Below are positions 1 through 8,659 of a DNA stretch of 64,000 nt, in pieces; position 1 is the first letter of the stretch; every line of letters starts with the position of its first letter. This stretch comes from Streptomyces durmitorensis (lineage in GTDB: Bacteria; Actinomycetota; Actinomycetes; Streptomycetales; Streptomycetaceae). Location: contig NZ_CP097289.1 of the NCBI RefSeq assembly GCF_023498005.1, forward strand, positions 62,001 to 126,000. Reading direction: 5' to 3'. A program made the translations under genes and the position numbers. The notes below the pieces were generated by a model. It did no database searches, had not been told where the DNA came from, and was given only the letters and a program-made list of their open reading frames with translations.

Positions 1-2
1 CC

Positions 3-749
3 GACAGCGTGATCGCCGTGTCGATCTCCTGGCTGCCGCTGGTCGCCGACTACTCGCGGCACTCCCGCAGCGAGAAGGAGGCATTCGGCGGCCTGGTCAT
101 CGGCCAGACCCTCGCGGGCGTCGCGGGCTCGGTCCTCGGCGTGGCCGCCCTCGCCATGATCGCGTTCGACACCACCGACCCGTACAAGGTCTTCGACCCT
201 TTCACCGCCACCAGCGTCGGCGTGATCTGCTTCGGTGTCCTGGTCCTGCGCGAGGTCGACCAGTCCTTCGCCAACGTCTACTCCACCGCCGTCTCCGCCC
301 AGAACCTGCTGCCTCGGGCCGACCGCCGCGTCCTGTGCCTGATCAGCGGCACCCTGGCCACCGCCCTGGCGCTTCTGGTGAACATGGACAGCTACGCCAG
401 CTTCCTCTACCTGATCGGCGCGGTGTTCATCCCGATGTTCGCCGTCCTCGTCGTGGACTTCTTCGTACTCGGCGGCCACCGCACCTGGGACGTCTCCGAA
501 CAGGCGCCCACCCGCTGGGTCATGCTGCTGCCCTGGGCGCTCGGCTTCGCCACCTACCAGCTGATCGCACCGACGAACATCGCAGGCTGGTCCGACTTCT
601 GGACCTCGCTGCAGGACGCCGTGGGCTTCACCGTCCAGCCGTGGATGAGCGCCTCCCTGCTCTCCTTCGCGGTAGCTGCCCTCACCACCCTCGCCGTGGG
701 CTACAGGCGCCGGCGCGTTTATGTCTCTTCATCATGTCTCCCTCGGTGA
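3..749 (+). CDS. NCS1-family nucleobase permease, C-terminal part (CytX/cytosine-permease type)
   Basis: The frame is open from the left edge, so only the last ~248 residues are present and the true start lies outside the window. The piece is an integral membrane protein with about six hydrophobic helices and the NCS1-type motif SWLPLVADYSR near its beginning, seen in cytosine permeases and the hydroxymethylpyrimidine transporter CytX. It would carry a nucleobase, or a thiamine precursor, across the cytoplasmic membrane by cation symport. The C-terminus is a short basic tail. Family assignment is from sequence pattern; the substrate is inferred and could be any NCS1 substrate. The next kilobase on the right holds no intact gene. 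Confidence 0.75.
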   Translation, partial: DSVIAVSISWLPLVADYSRHSRSEKEAFGGLVIGQTLAGVAGSVLGVAALAMIAFDTTDPYKVFDPFTATSVGVICFGVLVLREVDQSFANVYSTAVSAQNLLPRADRRVLCLISGTLATALALLVNMDSYASFLYLIGAVFIPMFAVLVVDFFVLGGHRTWDVSEQAPTRWVMLLPWALGFATYQLIAPTNIAGWSDFWTSLQDAVGFTVQPWMSASLLSFAVAALTTLAVGYRRRRVYVSSSCLPR

Positions 750-818
750 GTACAGGACCGGCCCGGAGCGTCCGGTCCCGCTCATGGCCGTTGCCCGGGG
801 TACAGGTGAAGGCCGTCC

Positions 819-1163
819 TCAGCGGGCGGCGGCGTAGGAATCCACCACGAACCGGATGACCTGGTCCTACAACGCGGCCCCCGAAACACCTGCCCGCTTG
901 ATCATGTCCGTTCCGTGGAAGCCGCTCTTGTCGATGACCAGTTGCTTCTTGCGGCCTACGGAGGCCACATAGACCTCACGGACCTGCTTCTCCACCGCGC
1001 CCTGCATGTCACCGGGCGACACCACGAGAAGCGTCGGAATACTCAGCTTCCTCACCGCCGCCACACCGTCCGCCCCGAGGCACCGGGCAGGCGAGGACAT
1101 CATCAACAGGCCCACCACCCGCAAGGACGTGTCAACCCCGGCCCCCCCCGGCGCTCCCGCCAT
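819..1163 (-). pseudogene. alpha/beta hydrolase C-terminal remnant with in-frame amber stop
   Basis: The minus strand encodes a stretch resembling the end of an alpha/beta hydrolase: a beta strand plus acid loop (IPTLLVVSPGD) and a histidine region (KSGFHGTDMI). A TAG at 867-869 interrupts it, yet the same frame continues for 15 sensible residues (DQVIRFVVDSYAAAR) to a TGA at 819-821. The nucleophile elbow and N-terminal half are absent. Upstream the frame runs into a run of eight C (1142-1149) and loses coding character. I read this as a decayed 3' fragment; the hydrolase family assignment is moderate. Confidence 0.5.
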
Positions 1164-1470
1164 CGACCCGCGTACGGACCATCACGCACCCGGCACTGCG
1201 CAAGGCTGCGATAGTCCTCCTGACCGCGGCCCTGGCAGCAGCCCTCCCGGTGCTGCCACGGCTCCTCTCCCGGGACGACCCGTCGGCCCCCGCCGACACT
1301 CCCCCACCCGCCAGCCCGAGCAACAACACGTCACCTACACCCGCCTACTCCCCACCAGACGAGACACCCAGACCTATCGCCCCGTAGAGCACCTGCAGCC
1401 GGAGCAGCGGCTGCCTCCCTCCCTCCAGCGGCCTTCCCACTCCTCCCCGCAGGAAGGGCACCGGACCGCT

Positions 1471-1506
1471 CCCGGGGTCGTGCCCCGCAAAGTGGTGGAG
1501 AGAGCC
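1471..1506 (-). repeat. dispersed repeat copy R1
   Basis: Read on the minus strand this begins GGCTCTCTCCACCACTTTGC and continues GGGGCACGACCCC. It matches copies at 1653-1686, 2872-2905 and, more weakly, 51908-51936 (core CACTCTGCGGGACAC). R1 points opposite to R2 and R3. It lies in a gene-poor stretch and probably marks the end of a lost mobile element; that origin is inference. Confidence 0.5.
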
Positions 1507-1652
1507 GACCTGTTTGGCTCCGGATGCAGCGCGTGGTGAGCAGCAACTCGAGCGGCATGTCCTGCTCTCAACTCTGCTAGCCACGGTTGGGGCCGGGGCG
1601 TGGCGACGCTTCAGTCCCACCCGCCGCCATGGCCTGCGGAGTTCTCAACTCC

Positions 1653-1686
1653 GCATCTCTGGACCACTCTGCGGGACACGACCTCA
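1653..1686 (+). repeat. dispersed repeat copy R3
   Basis: The plus strand reads GCATCTCTGGACCACTCTGC followed by GGGACACGACCTCA. It is the same family as R1 and R2 and lies inverted with respect to R1, about 150 bp away. No gene is recognisable between R1 and R3. Confidence 0.45.
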
Positions 1687-1876
1687 CGGAGACAGCACGC
1701 GCCGCCGTCGGGACCATCCCCGCTGGCTCGGGGAAGCCGAATGCCGGATTCAGCCGCGAACTCGTCAAGCAGGCCTGCATTTTCTTCACACTTCCCACGC
1801 CAGCTGCACGACTCAGGATGGCATCGTTGATCGGCTGGCGGGCCGGACACTCCGCGTCTGCATCGGGGGGACTTCC

Positions 1877-2182
1877 ATGCGTACTCGTACTGCTGCAGCT
1901 TCGGCTGTTTTGATCCTGTGCACGATGATGGGCTCGGCGGCCTGCTCGTCGCCCCCGGAGGTCAACCCGTCTTCGGGCACCTCGGCCCCGGACGAACAGG
2001 GCAAGAGCCAGCGCCAGGCCAGCCAGACCGGCCCCGATGCCGATCCCTCGGCCTGCGCGACTTCCAGCGAGAAGATCCCCGAAGGCTGCGCAGTCGACAT
2101 GGACGCGGCCGAGATGGACCAGGCAACTCCTGCCACGGAGCCGCCTGCGACGAATGCCACGTGGGCACCCACGACGAAGTAA
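1877..2182 (+). CDS. small putative lipoprotein
   Basis: The product has 101 residues. The ATG follows a G-rich run that can serve as ribosome binding site. The N-terminus is a lipoprotein signal peptide (MRTRTAAASAVLILCTMMG, then lipobox SAAC at about residue 22), so the mature protein should be lipidated on the outer face of the membrane. After the cysteine it is Ser/Pro/Thr/Glu rich and looks disordered, with two further cysteines (near SACATSS and EGCAVD) that could form a disulfide. No family is recognised. The open frame extends upstream, but that extension lacks coding character. It sits alone between remnants. Confidence 0.55.
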   Translation: MRTRTAAASAVLILCTMMGSAACSSPPEVNPSSGTSAPDEQGKSQRQASQTGPDADPSACATSSEKIPEGCAVDMDAAEMDQATPATEPPATNATWAPTTK

Positions 2183-2302
2183 CTGCACCCATGTTCCGAT
2201 GGCCCGGCCCGGCCTGATACAAGACGCCCCCGGCACTCCGGCAGTGGGTGAGCGTCATTTCCGGCTTGTGGCGCAGTGCCATGGGTTGGGACCATCCCTC
2301 GT

Positions 2303-2749
2303 ATGTTCGAGTTGCTCCCCGGAGCCGGTCTCCGGCTCCCCGGCCGTGCCGGCACCCTGCGCTTCGGCACGGACGAGCAAACTGCCCGGTGGGCCCTCGC
2401 CACTGTCGCGGACGTTCGCGATGGTTGGGTCTGCGGCGCCCGTTGGGCCTTCGGCGCGCACTACCGGGGCCTGACCATCGACGCACACGGCGACACCACC
2501 GACCCCCGCGGCCGCCACCCAGACACCCCCGGCCTGGCCGGCATCAGTCTCACCCGCCACCCCTCCACCCACACCGGGCCGTCGGCCTGCCCGGTCGTCC
2601 TGCGCGGCATCGACCTCTTCGGCTACCCGACCACAGAGGTTTCCGATGCCCTCGGCGAGGGCCTGCCCCCCACGCTCCGGCTCAGCGGCAACGGCCCCTA
2701 CCTCACCGCCGTGTCGGTCCACGCCGAACCCGCACCCGCCGAAGGCTGA
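2303..2749 (+). CDS. hypothetical protein
   Basis: The product has 148 residues. I start at ATG 2303 (MFELLPGAGLRLPGRAGTLR) because the longer frame from 2276 adds nothing recognisable. It is predicted cytoplasmic, with no signal peptide or membrane segment, and has alternating hydrophobic strands typical of a small beta-rich domain. The opening resembles uncharacterised Streptomyces proteins that begin with a FxLLPG motif. No catalytic motif is visible and no function is assigned. The gene stands alone between repeat-bearing, gene-poor stretches. Confidence 0.5.
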   Translation: MFELLPGAGLRLPGRAGTLRFGTDEQTARWALATVADVRDGWVCGARWAFGAHYRGLTIDAHGDTTDPRGRHPDTPGLAGISLTRHPSTHTGPSACPVVLRGIDLFGYPTTEVSDALGEGLPPTLRLSGNGPYLTAVSVHAEPAPAEG

Positions 2750-3148
2750 TCACGACGGCGGGCCGGACCGACGAAACCGAGCACAACGCCAACGCCCCGC
2801 CCCGACCACGTCAACACCTCCCCGCTGTCAAGCGGCTACAGGTAGGCCTCCTGCAGCTCCGCGGCCAGTCCGGCTCTCTACACCACTCGGCCGGGCACCA
2901 TCCGGCCTTAAAGGCACTAACAAAGCGTTGTGCGTGGCGGTGGGTGATCAGGCAGACCGCGAGGCCGAGGAAGGCTTCGTTTTCGAGTCGGCTTGTCCGT
3001 CGACGTCGGCCGGGTGACTGCCGGACGCGTCCGCGTTCGACTGCGTTATGTGACCTGTGGGGGGCTCTCAGCCCCAAGGTGTCTCAGGCGGCGCAGCTCC
3101 CATGGACGAGATGTGACGGGCGTCGCGGCCACGTGCCTCAGCGGCCGC
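2750..3148. other. gene-free stretch with a repeat copy
   Basis: No convincing gene is seen in these ~400 bases. Copy R2 of the dispersed repeat lies at 2872-2905. The minus strand around 2930-3020 encodes a peptide (SRLENEAFLGLAVCLITHRH) that has some look of a transposase C-terminus, but it is too short to call. Confidence 0.4.
2872..2905 (+). repeat. dispersed repeat copy R2
   Basis: The plus strand reads GGCTCTCTACACCACTCGGC followed by CGGGCACCATCCGG. It is related to R1 (inverted) and R3 (direct). It lies next to the possible transposase-like peptide noted on the minus strand. Confidence 0.5.
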
Positions 3149-3487
3149 TCAGAGGTGGCCGTCCAGGAACTTCCGTACCTCGGCGCTGGTCATAGGCCCG
3201 GTGCCCTGCGCCACCGCCTCTCCCTCCTTCAGCAGGACGTAGGACGGGGCTCCGGTGATCCCGTATCGCTCGGTTGCGGCCGGACAACGCGTGATGTCGG
3301 TGCGGACGACCGTCAGGCGGCCCGTGTAGTCGTCGGCGATGCCACCCACGACCAGGTCCATCACCCGGCAGGGCTCGATTGCCTTGGGCCATGTCCCGGT
3401 GAAGTATGCGAGGACCGGAACTCCGCCCATCCCGAGGATGAAATTGAACTCCGCGTCCTCACGGGGTCGGTGAACCCGCTTCGCCAT
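3149..3487 (-). CDS. thioredoxin-fold protein with non-canonical active site
   Basis: The product has 112 residues. ATG 3487 is preferred over the longer frame because GGAG lies eight bases upstream. The order of elements is thioredoxin-like: a VPVLAYFTGTW strand, the active-site position, a VVRTDITRCPAATERYGITG segment, the cis-Pro loop GAPSYVLLKEGE and a C-terminal helix. Where thioredoxin has WCGPC this protein has WPKAIEPC, so only the second active-site cysteine remains. A disulfide exchange reaction by CxxC is therefore unlikely; it may bind partners or act through a single thiol. One further cysteine occurs in ITRCPA. It is a single-gene unit, convergent with nothing obvious. Confidence 0.75.
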   Translation of the reverse strand: MAKRVHRPREDAEFNFILGMGGVPVLAYFTGTWPKAIEPCRVMDLVVGGIADDYTGRLTVVRTDITRCPAATERYGITGAPSYVLLKEGEAVAQGTGPMTSAEVRKFLDGHL

Positions 3488-3627
3488 TTCAGCTCCTGAC
3501 CTCACGTTGCGTCATTCCATCCCCATCATCCCTCGCGCGGTGTGGCAGGCCGACCTGGTCGGCCGTCCGGTTGACCTGTTCTCAGAGACAGCGACCCCGA
3601 CGGGCTACCTGAGGCCTTATCTGGTCT

Positions 3628-4773
3628 TCACGTCCCCCCGGCCCCAAGACCGACCGCCAGCGTCAGTTCAAGGACCCGGTGCGGCGATGCGAGATCCGGA
3701 AACAGCTCCCGCAACTGTGACATCCGGTACCGGACTGTCTGGGGATGGACGAACAACGCCGCCGCCACCTCCTCCCGTCTGCCCTGGTGCAGCAGCCACG
3801 CCCGCAAGGTCTCCTCCAGCCGCCGTGCGGTCGCGACAGGCAAGGTCTGCAATGGTGCGAGGGCTCGGGCACGCAGGTCTGCGAACGCGTCCACGTCCGC
3901 GCTCAGCACCAGCTCGGGCAGGTGGTCCTCGGTGTCGCGAATATCAGAGGAGAGGGAGCGCGCTCGTACGGCTCGTGCGTACGAGGCGGACGCGCGAGTC
4001 CACGGCCGGGCCGGGCCGACCACGGCTGTGCGGTCGGTCAGCTGCCGCAAGAGACGTGATCGGTCGGCATCGGGGACGAGCAGCACACCGGTGGCGTCCG
4101 GCAGATCGTCGAGGATGAGGGTGCTCGGGTCGAGCGCACGGTAGGCAGGCCGGGCCTGGGCGGCGGGCAGCAGGACCGCGGTCAGCGAAACCGGAGGCTG
4201 CCAACCGGCCCGTCGAACAGAGGCAAGGAGCACGTCCTGGCTCGCGTCGGCGAGGAGGTCGCGGGCCAGCTGTTCCAGGTGGCGCTCGTGGGCCCTGCCC
4301 CGGGCGGCCAGTTCGTCGGCGTGGCCCGCCGCGCTCGCGGCGGAGAGCTCGTCGATGTAGGCGAAGGTCAGCTCGGCGAACTTGGCGACCTCGGCGGCGG
4401 GCAGACCTGCGGGTACGGCACCCGCTGCCAGGCATCGCCAGGCCACGCGGGCGCCGACGCGGTAGGCGCTGAGCAGGGCGTCCATCGAACGGCCGTCGCG
4501 CACCTCGCCGCGGCCCAGCTCGTAGGCTGCGTCACCGGCGTCGCCGCCCGTGGCGTTCCCGCTCGCGAGGTCCAGGTAGTGCCCCAGGGCGGTGCGGACG
4601 GCTCGGCGGATGGTGCCGCCCATGCGGCCCGAAAGGGCGTTCGCGTAGGAAGGGACCTCGTCGATGATCGCCTGGACAACCTCGTCGGCGGTGGTCTTCA
4701 GCACGGCCCGAAGTGCGGTGACCGTTGTCTCGTCCAGGGCCAGTTCGCTGGCCCTCCGGAGTGCATGGCTCAC
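3628..4773 (-). CDS. PucR/CdaR-type helix-turn-helix transcriptional regulator
   Basis: The product has 381 residues. I place the start at GTG 4773 (SHALRRASELALDE), which has AGGGA nine bases upstream; the frame is open a few codons further. Residues ~1-160 form a helical sensor-like domain. The middle resembles the degenerate GGDEF-like region of PucR proteins. The last ~60 residues hold the PucR C-terminal HTH (LEETLRAWLLHQGRREEVAA, then HPQTVRYRMSQLRELF). It is divergent from the ferredoxin reductase-desaturase operon with 87 bp between starts, and that gap carries direct and inverted repeats. It probably controls that operon and itself, perhaps sensing fatty-acid status; the ligand is inferred. 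Confidence 0.85.
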   Translation of the reverse strand: MSHALRRASELALDETTVTALRAVLKTTADEVVQAIIDEVPSYANALSGRMGGTIRRAVRTALGHYLDLASGNATGGDAGDAAYELGRGEVRDGRSMDALLSAYRVGARVAWRCLAAGAVPAGLPAAEVAKFAELTFAYIDELSAASAAGHADELAARGRAHERHLEQLARDLLADASQDVLLASVRRAGWQPPVSLTAVLLPAAQARPAYRALDPSTLILDDLPDATGVLLVPDADRSRLLRQLTDRTAVVGPARPWTRASASYARAVRARSLSSDIRDTEDHLPELVLSADVDAFADLRARALAPLQTLPVATARRLEETLRAWLLHQGRREEVAAALFVHPQTVRYRMSQLRELFPDLASPHRVLELTLAVGLGAGGT

Positions 4774-4808
4774 GTTTTTGTTCCCTGCGAACAATTCAGT
4801 CGACCAGA

Positions 4809-4840
4809 TTTACGTCCTGTGGTCAGGACTTTACGCCCTG
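4809..4840. promoter_or_regulatory. candidate operator in the PucR/desaturase divergent promoter
   Basis: TTTACGTCCTG (4809-4819) and TTTACGCCCTG (4830-4840) form an 11-bp direct repeat with one mismatch, spaced exactly 21 bp, two helical turns. The first copy also belongs to a perfect inverted repeat, GTCCTG-TGGT-CAGGAC (4814-4829). The site lies just upstream of the reductase start at 4861 and between the two divergent starts, as expected for the binding site of the adjacent regulator. Confidence 0.6.
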
Positions 4841-4860
4841 AGGCGCACCAAGCTGGGGTC

Positions 4861-5916
4861 ATGACGAGTACAGCCCTCCGCAGCAGGGCGTGGAAACTGC
4901 TGGAGATGGTCACGACGCCGCTGCTGCCGTCGGACTACCTCGACCTGGTCAGCCCGCTGCGTGCGGGCGCTGACCTGCGTGGGCGCATCGAGGCTGTGCA
5001 CCCCGAGACGGGCGACGCCGCGACCATCGTGATCAGGCCGGGACGGGGCTGGCGCGGCCACACAGCCGGTCAGTACGTACGGATCGGCGTCGACATCGAC
5101 GGGGTGCGCCTGTGGCGTGCCTACTCCCTCACCTCGCCGACAAACCGCCTGGACGGCCGCATCACGATCACCGTGAAGGCCATCCCGGACGGCAAGGTCA
5201 GCAACCACCTGGTCCGCAGGGCGAAACCGGGCACGCTGATCCAGCTCGACCAGCCGACCGGTGACTTCGTGCTGCCGCAGGCCAAGCCCGCCAAGGTGCT
5301 CTACCTGACGGCCGGCAGCGGCATCACGCCCGTGATGGGCATGCTGCGCGACATCGCGTTCGACGACGTCGTCATGATCCACTGCGCGCCACAGCCGCAA
5401 GATGTGATCTTCCGCAACGAACTGCACGGCCTGGTCGCGGACAAGAAGCTGCGTCTCACCGAGGTGCACACCGACACCGACGGCATGCTCGACATCGCCC
5501 GTCTCGACGAACTCGTGCCCGACTGGACCGAGCGCGAGACCTGGGCCTGCGGGCCCGCGGGCCTGCTCGACGCCGCCGAAGAGCACTGGAGTGAGCACGG
5601 CGTACAAGAGCGCCTGCACACCGAACGCTTCCGCCCCAGCATCGTCGTCGCCGGCGACGGCGGCGACGTCACGTTCAGCACCACCGGCAAGACCGTCGAC
5701 GCGGACGGCGCCACACCGTTGCTGGACATCGGCGAGGAGGCCGGCGTGCTCATGCCCTCCGGGTGCCGCATGGGCATCTGCTTCGGCTGCGTCACGCCGC
5801 TCAAGGCGGGCGCCGTCCGCGACCTGCGCACCGGCGAGATCACCGAGGCCGAGCCGGGCGTCCTCATCCAGACCTGCGTGTCCGCCGCGGCGGGCCCCTG
5901 CGACATCGAACGGTAG
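4861..5916 (+). CDS. ferredoxin reductase (FAD/2Fe-2S), electron donor to the desaturase
   Basis: The product has 351 residues. ATG 4861 is chosen as it follows GGGG and lies outside the divergent regulator; the frame is open far upstream, antisense to it. Domain order: FAD-binding barrel with RAYSLTS (residues ~80-86), NAD-binding domain with YLTAGSGITPVMGML (~144) and ACGPAGLLD, then a C-terminal plant-type 2Fe-2S ferredoxin domain with cysteines in PSGCRMGICFGC and a distal QTC. This is the layout of Mycobacterium Rv3230c, which passes NADPH electrons to the acyl-CoA desaturase DesA3. The next gene begins eight bases after the stop, so the two form one operon and probably one membrane-associated electron chain. 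Confidence 0.9.
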   Translation: MTSTALRSRAWKLLEMVTTPLLPSDYLDLVSPLRAGADLRGRIEAVHPETGDAATIVIRPGRGWRGHTAGQYVRIGVDIDGVRLWRAYSLTSPTNRLDGRITITVKAIPDGKVSNHLVRRAKPGTLIQLDQPTGDFVLPQAKPAKVLYLTAGSGITPVMGMLRDIAFDDVVMIHCAPQPQDVIFRNELHGLVADKKLRLTEVHTDTDGMLDIARLDELVPDWTERETWACGPAGLLDAAEEHWSEHGVQERLHTERFRPSIVVAGDGGDVTFSTTGKTVDADGATPLLDIGEEAGVLMPSGCRMGICFGCVTPLKAGAVRDLRTGEITEAEPGVLIQTCVSAAAGPCDIER

Positions 5917-5923
5917 GAGCACC

Positions 5924-7042
5924 TTGACCGCCATCGACCCCACCGCCCACCTGACCTCGGAGCAGATCGAGGAGCTGGGCCGCGAGCTGGACGCGATCCG
6001 CGACGAGGTGATCGCCGACCGTGGCGAGAAGGACGCCGCCTACATCCGCAAGGTCATCTCGGCGCAGCGCAAGCTCGAGCTGGTCAGCCGCGGTGTGCTG
6101 CTGTTCTCGATCTTCCCGCCCGCGTGGCTGATCGGCACCGCCGGCCTGTCCGTGGCGAAGATCATGGACAACATGGAGATCGGCCACAACATCCTGCACG
6201 GCCAGTGGGACTGGATGCGGGACCCGAAGATCCACTCCACCACCTGGGAGTGGGATCACGTCTCGCCGTCCGAGCAGTGGAAGCACTCGCACAACGAGCT
6301 GCACCACACGTACACCAACGTGATCGGCAAGGACAACGACCTCGGCTACGGCATCATGCGCGTCGACGAGGACCAGAAGTGGCACCCGTTCCACCTCGGC
6401 CAGCCGCTGTGGAACTTCATCAACGCCTGCTTCTTCGAGTACGGCATCGCGGCGTACGACCTGGAGCTCGGCAAGAACCTGAACAAGCGCCGCCGCAAGA
6501 GCCCGGAGTTCCGCGCGCGGGCCAAGGCCGTGGGCCGCAAGATCCGCAAGCAGGTGCTCAAGGACTACGTGATCCACCCGCTGCTTTCGGGCCCGTCGTT
6601 CCTGCCCACGCTCGGCGCCACGTTCACCGCGAACCTGGTCCGCAACCTCTGGACCCACTCGGTGATCATGTGCGGGCACTTCCCCGAGGGCGTACAGGTC
6701 TTCGAGCGCCGGTCGATCAAGGGCGAGACGCGCGGACAGTGGTACCTGCGCCAGATGATGGGCTCGGCGAACATCAGCGGCAGCAAGGCCATGCACTTCA
6801 TGACCGGCAACCTGTCGCACCAGATCGAGCACCACCTGTTCCCGGACCTGCCGAGCAACCGGTACGCCGAGGTCGCGGTGAAGGTGCGCGCGCTGTTCGA
6901 GAAGTACGAGCTGGAGTACGTCACCGGACCGCTGCCCAAGCAGGTGTTCTCCGCGTGGCACAAGGTCTTCCGGCTCTCGCTGCCGAACAAGAAGCCCAAG
7001 GTCGAAACGCCGGACCGCGAGCAGGAGCTCGTCGCTGCCTGA
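5924..7042 (+). CDS. membrane fatty acid (acyl-CoA) desaturase, DesA3-like
   Basis: The product has 372 residues. TTG 5924 is the start: GGAG overlaps the stop of the reductase gene and no better codon lies nearby. The three di-iron histidine boxes are present: HNILH (~residue 88), HNELHH (~125) and HQIEHH (~302). Hydrophobic segments lie near residues 50-80 and 225-250. The family inserts a cis double bond into saturated acyl chains in the cytoplasmic membrane using oxygen and reduced ferredoxin-type donors. Linkage to the dedicated reductase upstream and to the PucR regulator suggests regulated control of membrane fluidity. The C-terminus is charged and cytosolic. Confidence 0.92.
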   Translation: MTAIDPTAHLTSEQIEELGRELDAIRDEVIADRGEKDAAYIRKVISAQRKLELVSRGVLLFSIFPPAWLIGTAGLSVAKIMDNMEIGHNILHGQWDWMRDPKIHSTTWEWDHVSPSEQWKHSHNELHHTYTNVIGKDNDLGYGIMRVDEDQKWHPFHLGQPLWNFINACFFEYGIAAYDLELGKNLNKRRRKSPEFRARAKAVGRKIRKQVLKDYVIHPLLSGPSFLPTLGATFTANLVRNLWTHSVIMCGHFPEGVQVFERRSIKGETRGQWYLRQMMGSANISGSKAMHFMTGNLSHQIEHHLFPDLPSNRYAEVAVKVRALFEKYELEYVTGPLPKQVFSAWHKVFRLSLPNKKPKVETPDREQELVAA

Positions 7043-7260
7043 TTCCCGGTATGGGTTCGGATCTCTCGGCCTACCGGCGGCAGCGCCGGGCTCGGTGGGA
7101 TCCGTTGCGGACGGTGGGCGACCGCGACGTCAGACCGTACGGCACGGGATCCGGGGCGGCCGGTGTCCGGCTGCGCTGCGCCTGGAGCTCAGCACATAAC
7201 CTCAGGCCCCTCGGGCGTAGCTGCACTTCGCGGTCTGTAACCCAGGAGCCTGTGGTCAGG

Positions 7261-8453
7261 TCACTTACTCTGCGGTCTCTTCGGCAAGGAACTGTTGGAG
7301 GCAACGGGCGACTCTTCGGGTGCTTCGACCGGAGCGTGGTGGGCGACAGTCGAAAGCACGGTGAGGTGTGCGTCTTCGACCAGGGTGGCGATCTCCTCTG
7401 ACAGCACAGGTGGCACGGCGCGGTCGTCCGCACCGGCCAGGACCAGGGTGCGGGCCTGGATCCCGGGCAGCAGGTGCCGCATGTCGGAGCGTTCCAGCAC
7501 GGCTGCGTCCAGGGCGCGGCGCATGGCCAGAGGATCCTGACTGGTCATCACGCGGAGTTCGGCCGCTGCGGGTTCGGGGCTGTTGCTGCGCCATTGAGCG
7601 CTCGTCACGCTGCCCTGCACCTCGCGCATCATGGTCTGCTGCGCTTCACGGGACGTGCACCGGTGTTGAGCAGGGCCACGTTGTTCACCAGGTCAGGGCG
7701 ACGCGCGGCCAGCAGCATGGCGACCATGCCGCCTTGGGAGTGGCCCACGAGCGCCAGCGGACCCCAGTTCTTCTGCTCGATCAGCAGGGCAAGGTCATCG
7801 GCGATGTCCTTGAGGGTCCAGCGCTGCGCGGTGACGGCCGAGGCGCCGTGCCCCGGCATGTCCAGCACGACGCACCGGTGCTGCGGATGGAGCGCCTCGA
7901 CCTGGTGTTGGAACATGGTTCGGTCGCCGAACAGGCCGTGCAGGAACATGACGGTCGGACCGTCGCCAGTGTCGTCGTAGCCGTAGATGGTGTCGTTCAC
8001 CCGGATGCGCTGCGCGTAGGGCCGGCAAGGCTGCGAGGCGACGTCGAAGGCGTTGGCGAGAGCGAGGGAGTCTTCGAACATCTGGTAGCGGGCGATGTGC
8101 CCGTCACGGACCGTGAACCGCATCACGTAATCGCCCTGGATCACCTTGCCGGTCGGCCGTATCAGGAAGTGGAAGCGGCCGCACACGATCACGTCCTCGC
8201 CCTGCGCCACCGTGGTGAGGACGGAGCCGCCGCGCGGTTCGAACGCGCCAGGAAAGACGTCCGTCCACTGCCTCACACGGTGCCGGCCGTGACGCAGCCC
8301 TGTGGGCGGGACCCCGGGGTCGCCGTCGACGTGCCAAACGGCCTCCTCGGCGACCAGGCTCGCGGCGGTATCGAAGTCGCCGACCCAGAAGGCCTCGAGG
8401 AAGGACTGGACGACGTCCTGCGGAACGGAGCCGGAGGGGGCAGGGGTATTCAA
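7261..8453 (-). pseudogene. SnoaL-like domain fused to alpha/beta hydrolase, frameshifted
   Basis: Reading leftward, TTG 8453 (GGAG seven bases upstream) opens a frame with a SnoaL/NTF2-like domain (SFLEAFWVGDFDTAASLVAE...) for ~125 residues. An alpha/beta hydrolase follows, with oxyanion motif FLHGLFGD and nucleophile GHSQGG. That frame stops at 7629, just after VALLNTGARP, in the lid region. The rest of the hydrolase lies in another frame (7261 to ~7660): acid residue in LVLAGADDRAVPP and histidine in STVAHHAP. The lid is also shorter than usual, so a small deletion may accompany the shift. All catalytic residues survive but not in one frame. Without a frameshift the product would be inactive. 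Confidence 0.75.
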
Positions 8454-8659
8454 GGGGGAACTCCAGTCGAGCGGGGGCACCCGCTGTGCGTGTCTCCACG
8501 CAACGAGTGCCGACACGACGGCCTCACCCGCACGCCCACGACGACGCCCTTCGCGGTCGGTCGTCGGAGGTCGCGACGCCGTCCGTCTTCGCACAGTTCG
8601 CCGCCCGGCTGGCCACCTTCCTGTCCCCCGGCGGCCGGCGCGGGCTGCGGGCGTGGAGC

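Noticed and set aside
1151..1387. Plus-strand frame with a hydrophobic helix and Pro/Ser/Thr-rich tail (AAIVLLTAALAAALPVLPRL)
   Set aside because: It has no start codon in frame and begins next to a C8 run. It may be a remnant of a membrane-anchored protein but cannot be supported.
2930..3020. Possible transposase C-terminus on the minus strand
   Set aside because: Only about 25 residues look protein-like and no catalytic motif is present, so it is mentioned but not called.
4279..4860. Long N-terminal extension of the ferredoxin reductase frame
   Set aside because: It lies antisense to the PucR regulator, has no family resemblance, and ATG 4861 fits the family length and follows the divergent promoter.
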